From positions 90,663,836 through 90,727,835 of the forward strand of contig NC_088295.1 in the NCBI RefSeq assembly GCF_032854445.1: a DNA stretch of 64,000 nt, in the 5' to 3' direction. Numbering within the stretch: the first letter of the stretch is position 1; each line of letters begins with the position of its first letter. The notes beneath the pieces are model-generated. The model was not told the origin of the DNA, made no database searches, and saw nothing but the letters and a program-made list of their open reading frames with translations. Position numbers and translations under genes: made by a program. Origin of the DNA: Liolophura sinensis. Lineage: Eukaryota; Mollusca; Polyplacophora; Chitonida; Chitonidae. Of the stretch, positions 1-12,105 are shown piece by piece.

Positions 1-913
1 CCAATATGGCATGACATATTACCATCCCATGTACCATACTATAGGAGCACCAATATGGCATGACACATTACCATCCCATGTACCATACTATAGGAGCACC
101 AATATGGCATGACACATTACCATCCCATGTACCACACTACAGGAGCACCAATATGGCATGACATATTACCATCCCATGTACCACACTACAGGAGCACCAA
201 TATGGCATGACACATTACCATCCCATGTACCACACTACAGGAGCACCAATACGGCATGACATATTACCATCCCATGTACCATACTATAGGAGCACCAATA
301 TGGCATGACACATTACCATCCCATGTACCACACTACAGGAGCACCAATATGGCATGACATATTACCATCCCATGTACCACACTACAGGAGCACCAATATG
401 GCATCACACATTACCATCCCATGTACCACACTACAGGAGCACCAATACGGCATGACATATTACCATCCCATGTACCACACTACAGGAGCACCAATATGGC
501 ATGACACATTACCATCCCATGTACCACACTACAGGAGCACCAATAAGGCATGACACATTGCGATCACATGTACTATACTATTGGGGCACCAATGCGGCAT
601 GACACATTGCGATCACATGTACTATACTATTGGGGCACCAATATGGCATGACATATTACCATCCCATGTACCACACTACAGGAGCACCAATATGGCATCA
701 CACATTACCATCCCATGTACTATACTATAAGAGCACCAATACGGCATGACACATTACCATCCCATTTACCACACTATAGGAGCACCAATATGGCATGACA
801 TATTACCATCCCATGTACCACACTACAGGAGCACCAATATGGCATCACACATTACCATCCCATGTACTATACTATAAGAGCACCAATACGGCATGACACA
901 TTACCATCCCCTC
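1..913. repeat. 49 bp minisatellite, cut by the window's left edge
   Basis: Monomers start with CCAATATGGCATGACA at 1, 50, 99, 148 and so on every 49 bases, to a broken last copy near 913 (about 18.6 copies in view). The end has GTACCACACTACAGGAGCA. Variants are GACATATT against GACACATT, TATGGCATCACAC, and TACGG. Two adjacent copies at about 540-637 are clearly diverged (TTGCGATCACATG, TATTGGGGCACC). A three-monomer order recurs at 344-490, 638-784 and 785-913. Because 49 leaves remainder 1 on division by 3, a frame returns only every 147 bases, and the open frame at 305-553 is a by-product. The true left end lies outside the window. Confidence 0.97.
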
Positions 914-3159
914 CAGCACCAGGACAGAACATCAACATGTACTCAGTACTCATCAAGAAAAACAAGAATGATTTCTGAAGATCAGCCATTTCATTGTTAC
1001 TTGCCTATTAAAGCAGCATATCATTCCTGCTGATCTACTGATGAATGTCAATTTGGCTTCAGTAAAATCAAATATTTATATGAATATGCATGCTGTGTAC
1101 CATTAACAGCACATCCAAGTCATCATCTTGGCAATGAATGAGAAAAAAGTGCTCACACGGTTGTTAATGTCAACACTGGCAAATACAGATACATCTTTAC
1201 ACATGTATTATTAGCTCTGCTTAAAGGGAACATCAGCTAAAGATGGCTTATGTGAGATGGCAGTTTGATAAGAGTAGTCACGGTAAATGGTGTGTTTATC
1301 AGAAGCATTGCTCTGACACTAGCAGGAGCATCAGGGTCGTGGACTATCTGTGATGGTCATCCAGCCTTAACCTCTGCTCCTCTCTTCTGTCCTCCTGGTC
1401 CACTCACACTCCATCCTGAATGCTAATAAAATCTTCACCAAATGAGGTATTTTAATAGTGCCATCTGTCATCTTGTGATGTGATAAAGATAACCTGGTGA
1501 AGAGGTGGAGAATTACGGGAGGAAATTACACAAAACTGTAGAGAAATTACACAAAACTGTAGACAGTGTAAATTTAAGGAATGATTCCTTCACACAGAGA
1601 TACATCAAGAAAAACAATCATATGGTGACATTAAAAAAGCCAGAGGGGACATTTGTACAGAGACACAGCTGAGCGTTTCTACAGAGCTAGAGATGAACAT
1701 ATTCCTAGAGGCGGGTCACACATGTAGGCGTTCCAACCTCAAGATGGCCACACTGTAACGCCATCTCTACCATACCCAGGAAGTTTGACAGAATAGAGTT
1801 TACTGTCATAGTGTTCATGCTTTTTTCCCACAAAATGTCAGCTTCCAGCTACGCCTGGCCAATTATTAAAGTTCTACAACAGTTAAATCTCCTACAGAAA
1901 AAAGGTGAGGAGTGGCAGCTGTAGGGCTATTCCCCTCAAATCCATTCATGCAGCTTCTCTATCTTATTTAACTCTGCACTCCAGAAGAAATGTATCGTGT
2001 GAAATCAATTTATTATATTTGAAGGGCAGTTGCTTGAGACAGACTTGGCTCTGTTCACTCCGTAATATCTGCCTGCTGGTGGAAACACATCAGCAATTAT
2101 TGAATTGGAAACAAGACAAGCAGTCATTAAGAACTCAATTCTTGTTTTCCCTCACTAAAAAGAGACAACATGTCTTGGATGTGCTTGCAGTTTATTGAAA
2201 ATCACAAAAACTGTTTTTCTCTATACTTTTAACAGAAATAAATGTAGGAGGCCATTTTCCCATAAATAACTGCTGGATATTTATAGCAATGATCAGTCAA
2301 CATAAAAAGCTTTTCTACAAAAACAAGCTAACTGACCACATAAACATTTCACCTTAATGATCATCCAGACAAGAGTTATAATTACAAAATATTGTGATTT
2401 TTATTTTGAAATATCAACATGTATGTTCACCCCCACAAAAATATGAGTAACATAAATAAATGAAAAACAAATTGGAATAGTAACAGAGTCGCAAGTTTCA
2501 ATCCATGAAAAACACAGAAGTGAAATAATAATGCTTTGTTAAAAACAAGAGACATTAAAACACAAAAAATAACTTTTAGCCAAAATAAATGCATTTCATG
2601 TGATTGATGTTCAAAAATCAATCATATTTTCTTTTAACTGTTAAATCATCAAAACAGGAACAAGTCCATTCTTTTGACAAAAAGGCATGGTCTTCTCCTG
2701 CTAACATCACTTGTTGAAATCCTTCATCTAATACAAACATGTGCAGGTAGGGTTTTGTTCACTCACTGCCCTGTCAGTAAAACAGCATGCATTCGAACAT
2801 TAATAATTCCGCCTGCAGGCCCATGAACATCGATGGCCCTTCACTGGCGTAATATTCGCTCGAGTACAGAGTTATCAAGTGGATGACCAACAACTAGAGC
2901 CCACAGAAAATGAAAACTGTGACCCCCATCACATCATATAGCCTCTGTCAAAAACGTGTCAAGTAGAAGAAAGGTACACTCTGCTGGATGTCTAAGGCCA
3001 CATATTTACCGACACAGCATTGCAATTTCCTCTTTATCATCACACTTCAATGAAATATGGGGGATTAAGGAATGAGCTTGGACATATTTAGTCACACATG
3101 CTTGTGTAATAATGTAAAACCCTATATCCATTACTTAAGGAATTCATGTAGTGAATCTT
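914..3159. other. Unique noncoding stretch, no gene seen
   Basis: A+T-leaning single-copy sequence. The longest open frame (1905-2198, plus strand, 97 codons) has no recognisable domain, and the minus-strand frame at 2427-2621 is hydrophobic only because the plus strand is A-rich. A 21-base direct duplication containing AAATTACACAAAACTGTAGA lies back to back at about 1522-1563. I see no RNA gene and no mobile element here. Confidence 0.6.
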
Positions 3160-3525
3160 TATACATATGCATGTATATGCATTGACCTACAGAGGAGAGG
3201 GTACATACATACGCAAGTATTTACCCACAGAAGAGAGGGCACATACATACACAAGTATTTACCCACAGAAGAGAGGGCACATACATACACAAGTATTTAC
3301 CCACAGAAGAGAGGGCACATACATACACAAGTATTTACCTACAGAAGAGAGGGCACATACATACACAAGTATTTACCTACAGAAGAGAGGGTACATACAT
3401 ATACATGTATTTACCCACAGAGGTGAGGGTACATATATATACATGTACATGTATTTACCTACAGAAGAGAGGGTACATACATATACATGTATTTACCCAC
3501 AGAAGAGAGGGTACATACATACACA
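3160..3525. repeat. 38 bp minisatellite abutting a SINE-like element
   Basis: The word GAGAGGG (GTGAGGG in one copy) recurs at 3195, 3233, 3271, 3309, 3347, 3385 and 3423, then 3467 and 3505. All steps are 38 bases except one of 44, where an extra ACATGT is inserted. The rest of the monomer reads ACATACATACACAAG then TATTTACCCACAGAA. Early and late copies differ (CACATACATACACAAG against TACATACATATACATG). All three plus-strand frames stay open for long stretches, which produces overlapping peptides rich in HIHTQ and TYTSIY at 3151-3604; these are not credible proteins. The array ends at the base where the SINE-like element begins. Confidence 0.95.
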
Positions 3526-3822
3526 AGGGTCAATCCTGGGTCAGGTTACACCTAAGACCTTAAAAGAGGAAGTTGTCACTTCCTCGCTCGGCGTTCAGCA
3601 TTAAGGGAATATTGCAAAGACTGGTTGACCCGTACCAGTATAATGGCTTGAGCGGGACGGCTTATTCGGTAAGGCGTCTCAGTGAAGCAGCACTGGATAA
3701 AAGAGCTGAAATCCGTGCTGTAACAAGGAGGCACATTACATGCATTCTAAAGACTCCCTCATCGTCATATGATTGAAAAATTGTTAAGTACGGCGTTAAA
3801 CCCCAAGCATTCACTCACTCAC
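3526..3822 (+). mobile_element. SINE- or MITE-like dispersed element with CACT tail
   Basis: A roughly 297-base block starts GGGTCAATCCTGGGTCAGG and ends with GGCGTTAAACCCCAAGC followed by the tail TTCACTCACTCAC. Its inner part holds a perfect short hairpin, GGAAGT-TGTC-ACTTCC, at 3568-3583, and the segment TCAGTGAAGCAGCACTGGAT near 3679. From memory, this layout (GGGTCAA head, TCAGTGA-GCAGCACT middle, GGCGTTAAACCCCAA plus CACT-repeat end) is a common dispersed repeat of molluscan genomes. I do not give it a family name. Only one copy is in the window, and no target-site duplication is evident because the left side merges into the 38 bp array. The open frame at 3573-3776 is incidental. Confidence 0.65.
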
Positions 3823-6187
3823 CCATAAACACTAGGAGAATGTAAGTTTACTGCAGTGTATCTGCCCATAATGCCATGCTATCATCAAACTCTATGCTGA
3901 GTAGATGTACATGTATGTACATGTCCATAACAATGCATGTACAAAACACTTGTACAGATAATTAAGCAATGGCCTACATCAGGTCACACAACACCTCATG
4001 ACAACTATGTATTATTGATTTGTATTGATCTCTGGTGACTGGTGTCTCGTGTACCTACATGCGGATATCAATAGCACCCGAACACCGCAGGTATAAATAA
4101 CATTGATGAGGGTATGCCAGCATGTTGCACAACAAGTTTGAAACCCTTCAAGACTCTTCACCCAGTAATAAAGGTACATGTATCTCACAAAAGCTGTATA
4201 CTAGAGTATGCCAGAGAGGCTTTATTAAAGCATGAACTTGTGAGGCTTTGCGAAAAAGTCAAAGTCTTTGAGTAAAGCTTCATGCAATTTTCGCCACAAA
4301 AGAATCATTTTAGCAATGCCTGAGAGGCCTCGACCCACTAAAGTCCACCGGGTTCCAGTGAGGTGTACAGAGATCCAGAATCCTCAGCACTGCCTGCAGC
4401 ATCCAGCCTTAATCAAGTATTACTGGTTTCATTTCTCAGACTTCTGTAGCTAAGTCAAAACCAGCGATCATCCGGATTTCTTGGGTTTCATAAGGAGATG
4501 ACGTTAGGCCATCATTGGAGAATTCTGCTGGTGGACCGCTATCTGAATTGCTTTAATCTGCCCATTGCTAGCTCTTCCCAGATGAGATAACAAACCCTGA
4601 AGAGGCTGTCAGTTCTGCAGGCTTCATAATTCAGACGAATCACGGACTGCTTTCCGGACGGTTAAACGTGCAAGATTGTAAATCAGACAGATCTCTTTAT
4701 TACGAGTGTTATTGTAACGAGTTGGCTGATGACTTGGATTGCAATGAACAAGGGCGAGGTGGAGACAATCTCTGATTTAGGCTTGCATCCTCACGCAGGC
4801 CCATACATACAGCTCAAGTATACGCCTACAAATGGTCACAAGACAAAGCTTTATTGTCCCCTTTATTTCAGCCCCAAAGCTGATGGCCATGATCTCATCA
4901 GACAAAACGATCCATTCTCCAAATTTAACCAAGACCAGCATAATTTTTTTCTACCATTCATTTTTATTTGGCCTAATGGCAATTCTGTGGAATTGGAGCT
5001 TTGACCGTGACCAAACGCAGGGAGAATATCTCTGAGCGGGTTATAGCAGGCGGTGCCAGGCTACCCCAGGCCCTCTCACTATTAATGGTACCGTATACAG
5101 TAAATCACTGCCATGGGCCATCAGTGTTAATCTTATTGCCTACGGTTCTGGACACCTAAAGCAGGACATTGGCTATTTCTGAAGAGAAGGCTGTAGATCT
5201 TAGCACTTTGGATTGTAGAGAATAGGAGTTCTACTAAATGACTGAGAAGGAATGATTTAGAATCGTTCAATTTCATTTCTGGTCACATTGTGCTGCTAAT
5301 ACTATTACATAAATCATGTTAGAGGTGCCTGTAACAAATACAGATTTATTAATGCTACACACAACCTTGAAATGAGAGTTGTTGGTAATATGTCATACAC
5401 ATAGAGGATACAAATTATCTGTCTTGGAAGTTTCACATCTTCGCCCTTGACAAATTGTCCCCTGTACTTCTGTAGTATGCCAGGGTCAAAGTAAAGGTAG
5501 GAAATAATTTTAACTGTCCACAGGACTGTGCGTGCATGTGTCTGCACAAAATGGCAAAAATATCTTCACAAAATTGGAAGAAGCCTGGCAAATGATACTG
5601 ACCAACACGTAACTTTTTGACACCAATATACTAGAGACAGAAGGGCGGTAATTTTAATTTTTGTGAAAGGAGTGAGAGCTTATGATATTATGAAAAAATA
5701 ATTGACTTTCAAAAACAATAAAGTCATATAAAAAATGACTGAATTCACAAGTACATGTACATGTGCTAAAATTCTTCCTCTTGAAGCATTTCTTACATTC
5801 TTCAGTTATCTTTCTACTCAACAGGTTTGAGAATGTGCTTCCCACTACATCAAGATCATCTGTTTTATTAGGTTAGAGGGCCAGCGGGTGATGCATTGTC
5901 TTACCATAAATCGGCAGACCGTGCCCAAATTCCATTGAGAAACATTATCTAAGGATTTTAAGTAAATGGCCTAGAAATGACTGCTGTCTAGACACATTAA
6001 ATGGTCAGCGTGTGCTCTTGGAGGCTGTGTGATATGTCAAATGATGTTTACAATGAATAAGAAGAGCTATTCCTGCGTCATATTGCAACTCCAGGCATCT
6101 GGCTTATTGGGAAACTCTACATTTAGATAGGTATATTACTGAGATGTCCACAAATAGTAGTACCTGTGGAATAAGCATTTTGCTCCC
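3823..6187. other. Unique noncoding stretch with a possible regulatory block
   Basis: No supported gene. The frames at 4268-4453, 4729-5004 and 4832-5035 are short, overlap one another and show no domain. The part from about 4450 to 5000 is free of simple repeats, less A+T-rich than its surroundings, and contains words such as TTATTACGAGTGTTATTG and ACAAAGCTTTATTGT, so it is a candidate for conserved noncoding DNA. TACATGTA-type words sit near 3905-3930 and 5750-5765. Confidence 0.5.
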
Positions 6188-6408
6188 AGTGATCCAAGCA
6201 AGAACAGCTTAGAGAGCCAAGGAATAAGCCACCAACTGTTACAGTGATCCAAGCAAGAACAGCTTAGAGAGCCAAGGAATAAGCCACCAACTGTTACAGT
6301 GATCCAAGCAAGAACAGCTTAGAGAGATAAGGAATAAGCCACCAACTGTTACAGTGATCCAAGCAAGAACAGCTTAGAGAGATAAGGAATAAGCCACCAA
6401 CTGTTACA
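6188..6408. repeat. 55 bp minisatellite, four copies
   Basis: AGTGATCCAAGCAAGAACAG starts at 6188, 6243, 6298 and 6353, giving four nearly identical 55-base copies. The first two read GAGAGCCAAGGAATAAGCC and the last two GAGAGATAAGGAATAAGCC, so the array looks like two successive duplications. A diverged reverse-complement copy of the monomer lies 70 bases downstream. Confidence 0.95.
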
Positions 6409-6478
6409 GGGGTCCACTTTCTCCGTCATGTACATCAATAGGAATCTGTAGGCCTGTAATTAACTAAGTAAAACTAAA

Positions 6479-6530
6479 AACTGGTGGCTTTTCATCCGAT
6501 GGCTCTCTAAGTTGCCATCTAAGAGATCCA
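6479..6530 (-). repeat. Diverged inverted copy of the 55 bp monomer
   Basis: The plus strand here reads TGGTGGCTT, then TGGCTCTCTAAG, then GATCCAAG. Read in reverse, the 55 bp monomer gives TTGGTGGCTTATTCC, then TTGGCTCTCTAAGC, then CTTGGATCACT. The two central words match exactly and in the same order and spacing apart from small indels; the outer word is less certain. This is therefore an old copy in inverted orientation to the array at 6188-6408. Confidence 0.65.
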
Positions 6531-9500
6531 AGCTGATAAAAAGCTTATTCCTCTTTACTAAGTACTACCTGTGGACAGTTCAGTAATATATATCTACATT
6601 CTGCATCATCTACATTCAATATGAATCAGTAGGCCTGTAATGAACTAAGTGAAACTTTAATTTTAAATGTATTTATTTCCCAGCAATAAATGTCACACTA
6701 GCCAGCTTAATTACAAATTGATCACAAGCGTTGACAGTGGTCAGTACATTTTAAGAGCTTTTGCAGCATTCAAGGAAATCCGGACTTTGAGAGGATGGAC
6801 TGTAATGAAATCTCTTTGAGTCCATCCCTGTTTCCAAGCTCTTCCAGAATAAAGAGCTAGCCACAAAGTGGAGATCTCCAGCAAAGTTGAGTCTGGTATG
6901 TGGACAGTTCTCTAACCAGTACCAAATCCTCTCTGACCTCAGCTGTCTAGACGGAGGAAATAACTAAACCTGCCCCTGTCACAGAGTCTTATCCTAAGCA
7001 CACTGACCACAAATCAATGGACACTTAAAACACTGCCACTCAAGTCATCACACTTAGGAAAGAAAACCACTCTCTAAGAACCTACATGTGTTGGCAAATG
7101 CATCTGTTGCAGGTGTACCTGTACATGTAACAAAAAACTTGCTTTTTCTGACATCCATTGATCTAATGGTTGTCCAAGTTGCCCTTCTAAGCCACGCCCA
7201 CTAAAGTTTTCAGGTAACAGTCATGTTTCAGACTTCAGACAATCATTGTTGGTAAAACAAAACCGTCTGATATCACACATTACTCATAAATAAATGACAG
7301 TTCCACTGACTGATATCAGACTCAACACTGTAAGTCATTTAGTATCTGGTGGATACATTTATGTACATGTACTTCCAACAAGCATTAATACTTCGCCAAG
7401 AGACCAATATTAATGTTGAGTTCAATCGATAACTGTAAGGAAATGTTAAACATGTGTCGTCTTAAGGCATTTTGTTACCACATTAATCTAATCAGGAGGC
7501 CTTACCGGTGCACACAGTTATTTCCTCCACTTGATCAGAAATATTAGATGACCCATTTTATCAGCATGTCATCACAACAAATGTAGGCCCACAGGTCAGT
7601 GTTTCTAGCACAGCTTTTTCCAACCCAATGCAGTTGTTTGCTTGCAACCAAATAGAAAAAAAAATTGAGTGGTAAAGTTTAAGGATGGTTTGAAGGCATG
7701 AAGGTGTTTTTGTCGAGGGGTCCTCAACAGCATGTAGTTAGCGGCCAATCAGGCGTATTAGTGTGCAGGGTGTAACATCAGCACTGCATGCCACAGCCAT
7801 TGACTTCAGCCCTCTAACTACCACTAATTGATTGCCTAATAAAAAAACCTCCCATGTCAAGAACTGGCAATGGAGTTTTAACACGAAAAGACCATTTTTA
7901 TGAGTTGTCCTAGTGTTGAGGATCAATGTAGCTGGCAGCCGAGATGTCCACCGGTCTCGCTCCGGAAGCTGGGACAATCCTTTCCCGTGAACTCACCCCT
8001 GCCATCATTTAGCTATCAGCCACCACACAACAGATGAGCTGTGTCGCTTGCTTATGATCCTTTTAGATTTTATGACAATCAGTTGATGTAAGACAACTGT
8101 TATTCAGGATGTTCCCTAAGTAAATGGCCATCAGGGTTTCCACTTTCTTCTGTGAAAAAAAAAAGACATCCTTGGTCTGGCTTTGATGAGGTTACCATGA
8201 TCCATGGATTTTTCCAATCTCATACTGGCTTCTTACTCTCTAAACCTCACTTCCTATTAAAAGTGAGGCCAACAGACAAAATGTTTTAGTGGTGTTCAGA
8301 GGAGCACTACAATGTTTTTGACCCCATCACGTTCTACCGCTTAGCATTTCCCGCTTAATTTCCACAGTGATGTAATTCTAAAGAGCTTCCAGCCATCTCA
8401 GATCACAAAGATCCAGCAGACTAGCAATCCCATCTCAGTGTATCGCTGGCAGGGTCTGCAACTGGATCTTAACCAGGACTTTTCACAGCACTTTATGGCC
8501 AAGAACAAACTATCCCCCAGTCCTCACTCAGTTTTTTCTATGTACATGTACATAGATGGGTAATAAAATAGCCAACCGGTAAAATAAACTTCTGCTCAAG
8601 CAATGGTACCAGGGGGTACGAAAACACAATATTATTTAAGCATTTACATGAACAGTTATGATGAAACCCTAAGGTAAACTAACAACAGGGCATATTTCAG
8701 CAGTCACAGTTTCATGTGACCATTTGCCAACTATCACACCGTCGTTTGCACTGGTTTGATTATCTACGCTGCAGTTTTTTATATTACACATTATTTCAAA
8801 AGAAATTATTCTGTACACAGATTATCACAATCTCAATTATTCAACGCTTTTTTGAATGGTAGAATATTAACATGATGTGAAAAGCTACACCGGTAATTTC
8901 ACAAGAAACCTAGACAAATCAAATGGGCAAACTTTAAGACAATGCAATTAAAGCAGTAGTTTACCACATGGTGTAGCAGTCTGGCTAAGATAACCCATGC
9001 TGTTAGTACAAATTTAAAGGCCGCAAATCAAGCTGACAAAAAATCCATCTGGACAGTAAAAACATGTATTTGTTCACACAACATTATTAGCAGCAGAGCT
9101 CTTATGCATGTCAATGTGAATGAGACCGAAGCTAACAGAACTTTTACAGAAGTTAATTAAGCCGAGAAATGGAGATCTAAGAGGGATCTGGACAAGAGCA
9201 GGAAGTCTGTGTGTTTTCTTATGTTAACTCATTTCCACATCAGCTGTACTAATGCACGTGATAAGGACTGGTCATTTACCTGATCTTTATTAATCAATCA
9301 AAGTCAACAATTACCATCTGTACCAGAGGAAATAGTCAGGTGTAAATGGAGTAGGAATCGCTCACTTGATGCGACACTAGATATTACAAACAACTCCACA
9401 AACCTGAAAACATGGCCTATCACTTAACCCTAGGAGAATCTGCAAATGTCACCCCAACAAATGTGGAGTTTTCCTTCAGGCAACACAAAAGTACACTAAA

Positions 9501-9739
9501 GACTAATTAGGCCATCAAATGGCAAGAGAGGGGAAGTTATTAATGGAGTCTGGAGTTTCCAGTGGGAGCACAAATTGTGTGCACAGGTGTCACTGCTGAC
9601 ATGCCACAAAATGTGCTGTGTCTGAGAATGTTCACGAATTGCCCTTGTGGACAATGTCAACCACTAAAGCTTTTTTTTTTTAATTTGTTTGAAAAGGGGT
9701 GGAGATGGACTGTTTAGAGAGGTGGAGGTAATGTCTGTG
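6531..9739. other. Unique noncoding stretch, no gene seen
   Basis: Single-copy sequence with no supported gene. A diverged direct duplication links 6433-6475 (GGAATCTGTAGGCCTGTAAT) with 6612-6656 (TGAATCAGTAGGCCTGTAAT). The minus-strand frame at 7738-7977 (79 codons) has no recognisable domain. A run of ten T's at 9671-9680 precedes the G/T-rich array. Confidence 0.55.
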
Positions 9740-10795
9740 GTCTGTGGGTGTCCAGGATGTGCCTGTTGTGAGGAAATACAATTGGCTAATGGGGTACAGG
9801 GTGTGCCTGTTTTGTATTAGGGTCACTAAGCTGTGACTGTTTTGTGGGTGTGCCCTTGTCTGAGGATGACCAGGGTGTACATGATTAATGGGTCTGCATG
9901 TTTTGTGGGTGTGTCTGTTTTGTGGGTGTGCCTGTTTTATGGGTGTGCCATTGTCTGAGGTTGTCCTGGATATGCCTGTTTTGTAGGTGCGCCGTCGTCT
10001 GAGGGTGCTCAAAGAGTGCATGTTTTATGGGTTGGACCATTGTCTAAAGGTGCCCTGGGTGTGCCAATGCCTGAGGGTGAACTGGGTGTGCATGTTCTAT
10101 GGAAGTGCCATTATCTGAGGCTGCCATGGGCGAGCCTGTTTTGTAGGTGTGCCATTGCCTGAGGTTGCCCTGGGTGAGCCTGTGTTGTAGGTGTGCCATT
10201 GTCTGAGGTTGCCCTGGGTGAGCCTGTTTTGTAGGTGTGCCATTGCCTGAGGTTGCCCTGGGTGAGTCTGTTTTGTAGGTGTGCCATTGTCTGAGGTTGC
10301 CCTGGACGAGCCTGTTTTGTAGGTGTGCCATTGCCTGAGGTTGCCCTGGACGAGCCTGTTTTGTAGGTGTGCCATTGTCTGAGGTTGCCCTGGACGAGCC
10401 TGTTTTGTAGGTGTGCCATTGTCTGAGGTTGCCCTGGACGAGCCTGTGTTGTAGGTGTGCCATTGTCTGAGGTTGCCCTGGACGAGCCTGTTTTGTAGGT
10501 GTGCCATTGCCTGAGGTTACCCTGGGTGAGCCTGTTTTGTAGGTGTGCCATTGTCTGAGGTTGCCCTGGACGAGCCTGTTTTGTAGGTGTGCCATTGTCT
10601 GAGGTTGCCCTGAATGAGCCTGTTTTGTAGGTGTGCCATTGTCTGAGGTTGCCCTGGGTGAGCCTGTTTTGTGGGTGTGCCATTGTCTGAGGGTGTCCTG
10701 CATGTGCCTGTTTTGTGGGTGTACTCTTGTCTCACTGTGCCCAGAGTGTGTCTGTTTTGTGGGTGTACCACTGCCTGAGGGTGCCCAGGCTATGA
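9740..10795. repeat. 44 bp G/T-rich minisatellite with uniform core
   Basis: In the core (about 10134-10680) GCCTGTTTTGTAGGTGTGCC recurs every 44 bases (10134, 10178 and on to about 10662). It alternates with ATTGTCTGAGGTTGCCCTGG and a variable end, GGTGA or ACGA. Both flanks (9740-10130 and 10680-10795) contain the same words with increasing decay, including GGGTGTGCC and TGAGGGTG. This is the usual picture of an array kept uniform only in its middle. All three minus-strand frames remain open through the core, giving overlapping frames of up to 258 codons at 10044-10820 whose 44-residue repeat contains GNLRQWHTYKTGS. I treat these as artefacts, because the same DNA would have to encode all three frames. 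Confidence 0.96.
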
Positions 10796-12031
10796 GTGCC
10801 AGAAATTGTTGATTGAACACAACTAAACTCTGGCTAATGCATCATGTACACTAGATTACTAGAATACACAACTAAACTCTGGCCATGTGTAAGAATCAGC
10901 TCTGAATTACTGTTTTCTTCCACTACCACAGAGTATTTACACCATATATACATGTTAATATGTACAAGTCAACATTGACATCAAAAAGCTACTTATACAT
11001 AGCAGAATACACATTAGTCACATCCAAAACTGATATTTACAACCACAGTTTATTAACAACTTTAAAAATATTGATCTAACTACTTTCACAACTTAAAAAA
11101 GGCTTTTCATGGGCTCGCATATGGATGTGGTCATTGATGTTCAAAGGCATACATATACGTGCACTAGACACTGACAAGTAAAATCCATGTTACTATTTAG
11201 CATGCTAAAGGTACATTTGGATTTTCCTTATGCAGGTCACAGTCCTGAGGAAAGTGAACTGAATGTAAAGACTGGGTAAAATCTGATCCAGATACATATG
11301 GTACATTAGCACAGGATGATCAAAGTCTTTGTTCATGCAGGATCTGTTGTTTAGTTTACCAGAGCTTACATAATGCACTCCACCATAATTGCTCCATCTG
11401 TGGCAGATTCTCTCAGTCTTCCATATTGTCAAACTCCCATTGTGGCAGGTCATACCTTGCACCAGTCCCACATTGTAGTTTTCCCATCATAAATTCCCAG
11501 ACAAGGACTTTTGAGTACAGTGTAATTAAATGTCATTGATTTTAAGGGCCATCTGTTATATTCCCTGCTCCACTATAGACATTGAGTGATGTTGTCATGA
11601 TTAGTACACATGACAGGTAAAGCACGAGTCCACACACAGGTTAGTTTATCACATCATCATATGTGGTCCTCCCTTCCCACTCCACCTAATCTTCCTGGCC
11701 AGTCATAAAGGTAGACGTGAGTCAGGATTTAGTACTATCTACCCAAACCCATGCCGTCTTCACAAGATCCTCAAGTCTTATTTAGGTTATGAGTAGCGCA
11801 TGAAGGCTGGGATGCTGAGATCCCACCAATCTGATAGGAGCTAGGTGCACATGTAATTTTAAATCAGGGTTCAGTATAGTGTAATCACAGGTGTACAGGT
11901 GCACACAAAGCACATGCTGGTCTTGTCTACATTTACCTTCACAGAACATACAGATCAAAGAGAACGAGTTTTAACTGAAGTGCTTTACAGGCACTTGTGT
12001 ATATTAGTACAATACATAAATAAATACGATG

Positions 12032-12036
<5 letters not shown>
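10796..12036. other. Unique noncoding stretch, no gene seen
   Basis: No supported gene. An 18-base word, ACACAACTAAACTCTGGC, occurs twice, at 10817 and 10866, 49 bases apart, and is a simple local duplication. The minus-strand frame at 11205-11471 has 88 codons and no recognised domain. Confidence 0.55.

Positions 12037-12101
<65 letters not shown>
12037..12101. repeat. (AC)n microsatellite, about 32 units
   Basis: An uninterrupted AC dinucleotide run of about 65 bases. It gives spurious Thr-His and Cys-Val peptides on the two strands (within the frames at 11899-12147 plus and 11985-12179 minus). Likely polymorphic in length and able to adopt left-handed DNA. Confidence 0.99.

Positions 12102-12105
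<4 letters not shown>

Noticed and set aside
1-913. CRISPR-like array
   Set aside because: There are no unique spacers between constant repeats. The whole 49 bp unit repeats, and the DNA is eukaryotic in character.
3151-3776. Three overlapping small proteins
   Set aside because: They arise from the 38 bp array and the adjoining dispersed element, with all frames open.
10044-10820. Minus-strand frame of 258 codons as a repeat protein
   Set aside because: It is a translation of the 44 bp minisatellite. The other two frames of the same strand are equally open, which no real protein requires.
10817-10883. 18-base direct repeat as a target-site duplication
   Set aside because: The 31 bases between the copies do not look like an inserted element. 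A simple local duplication explains it.
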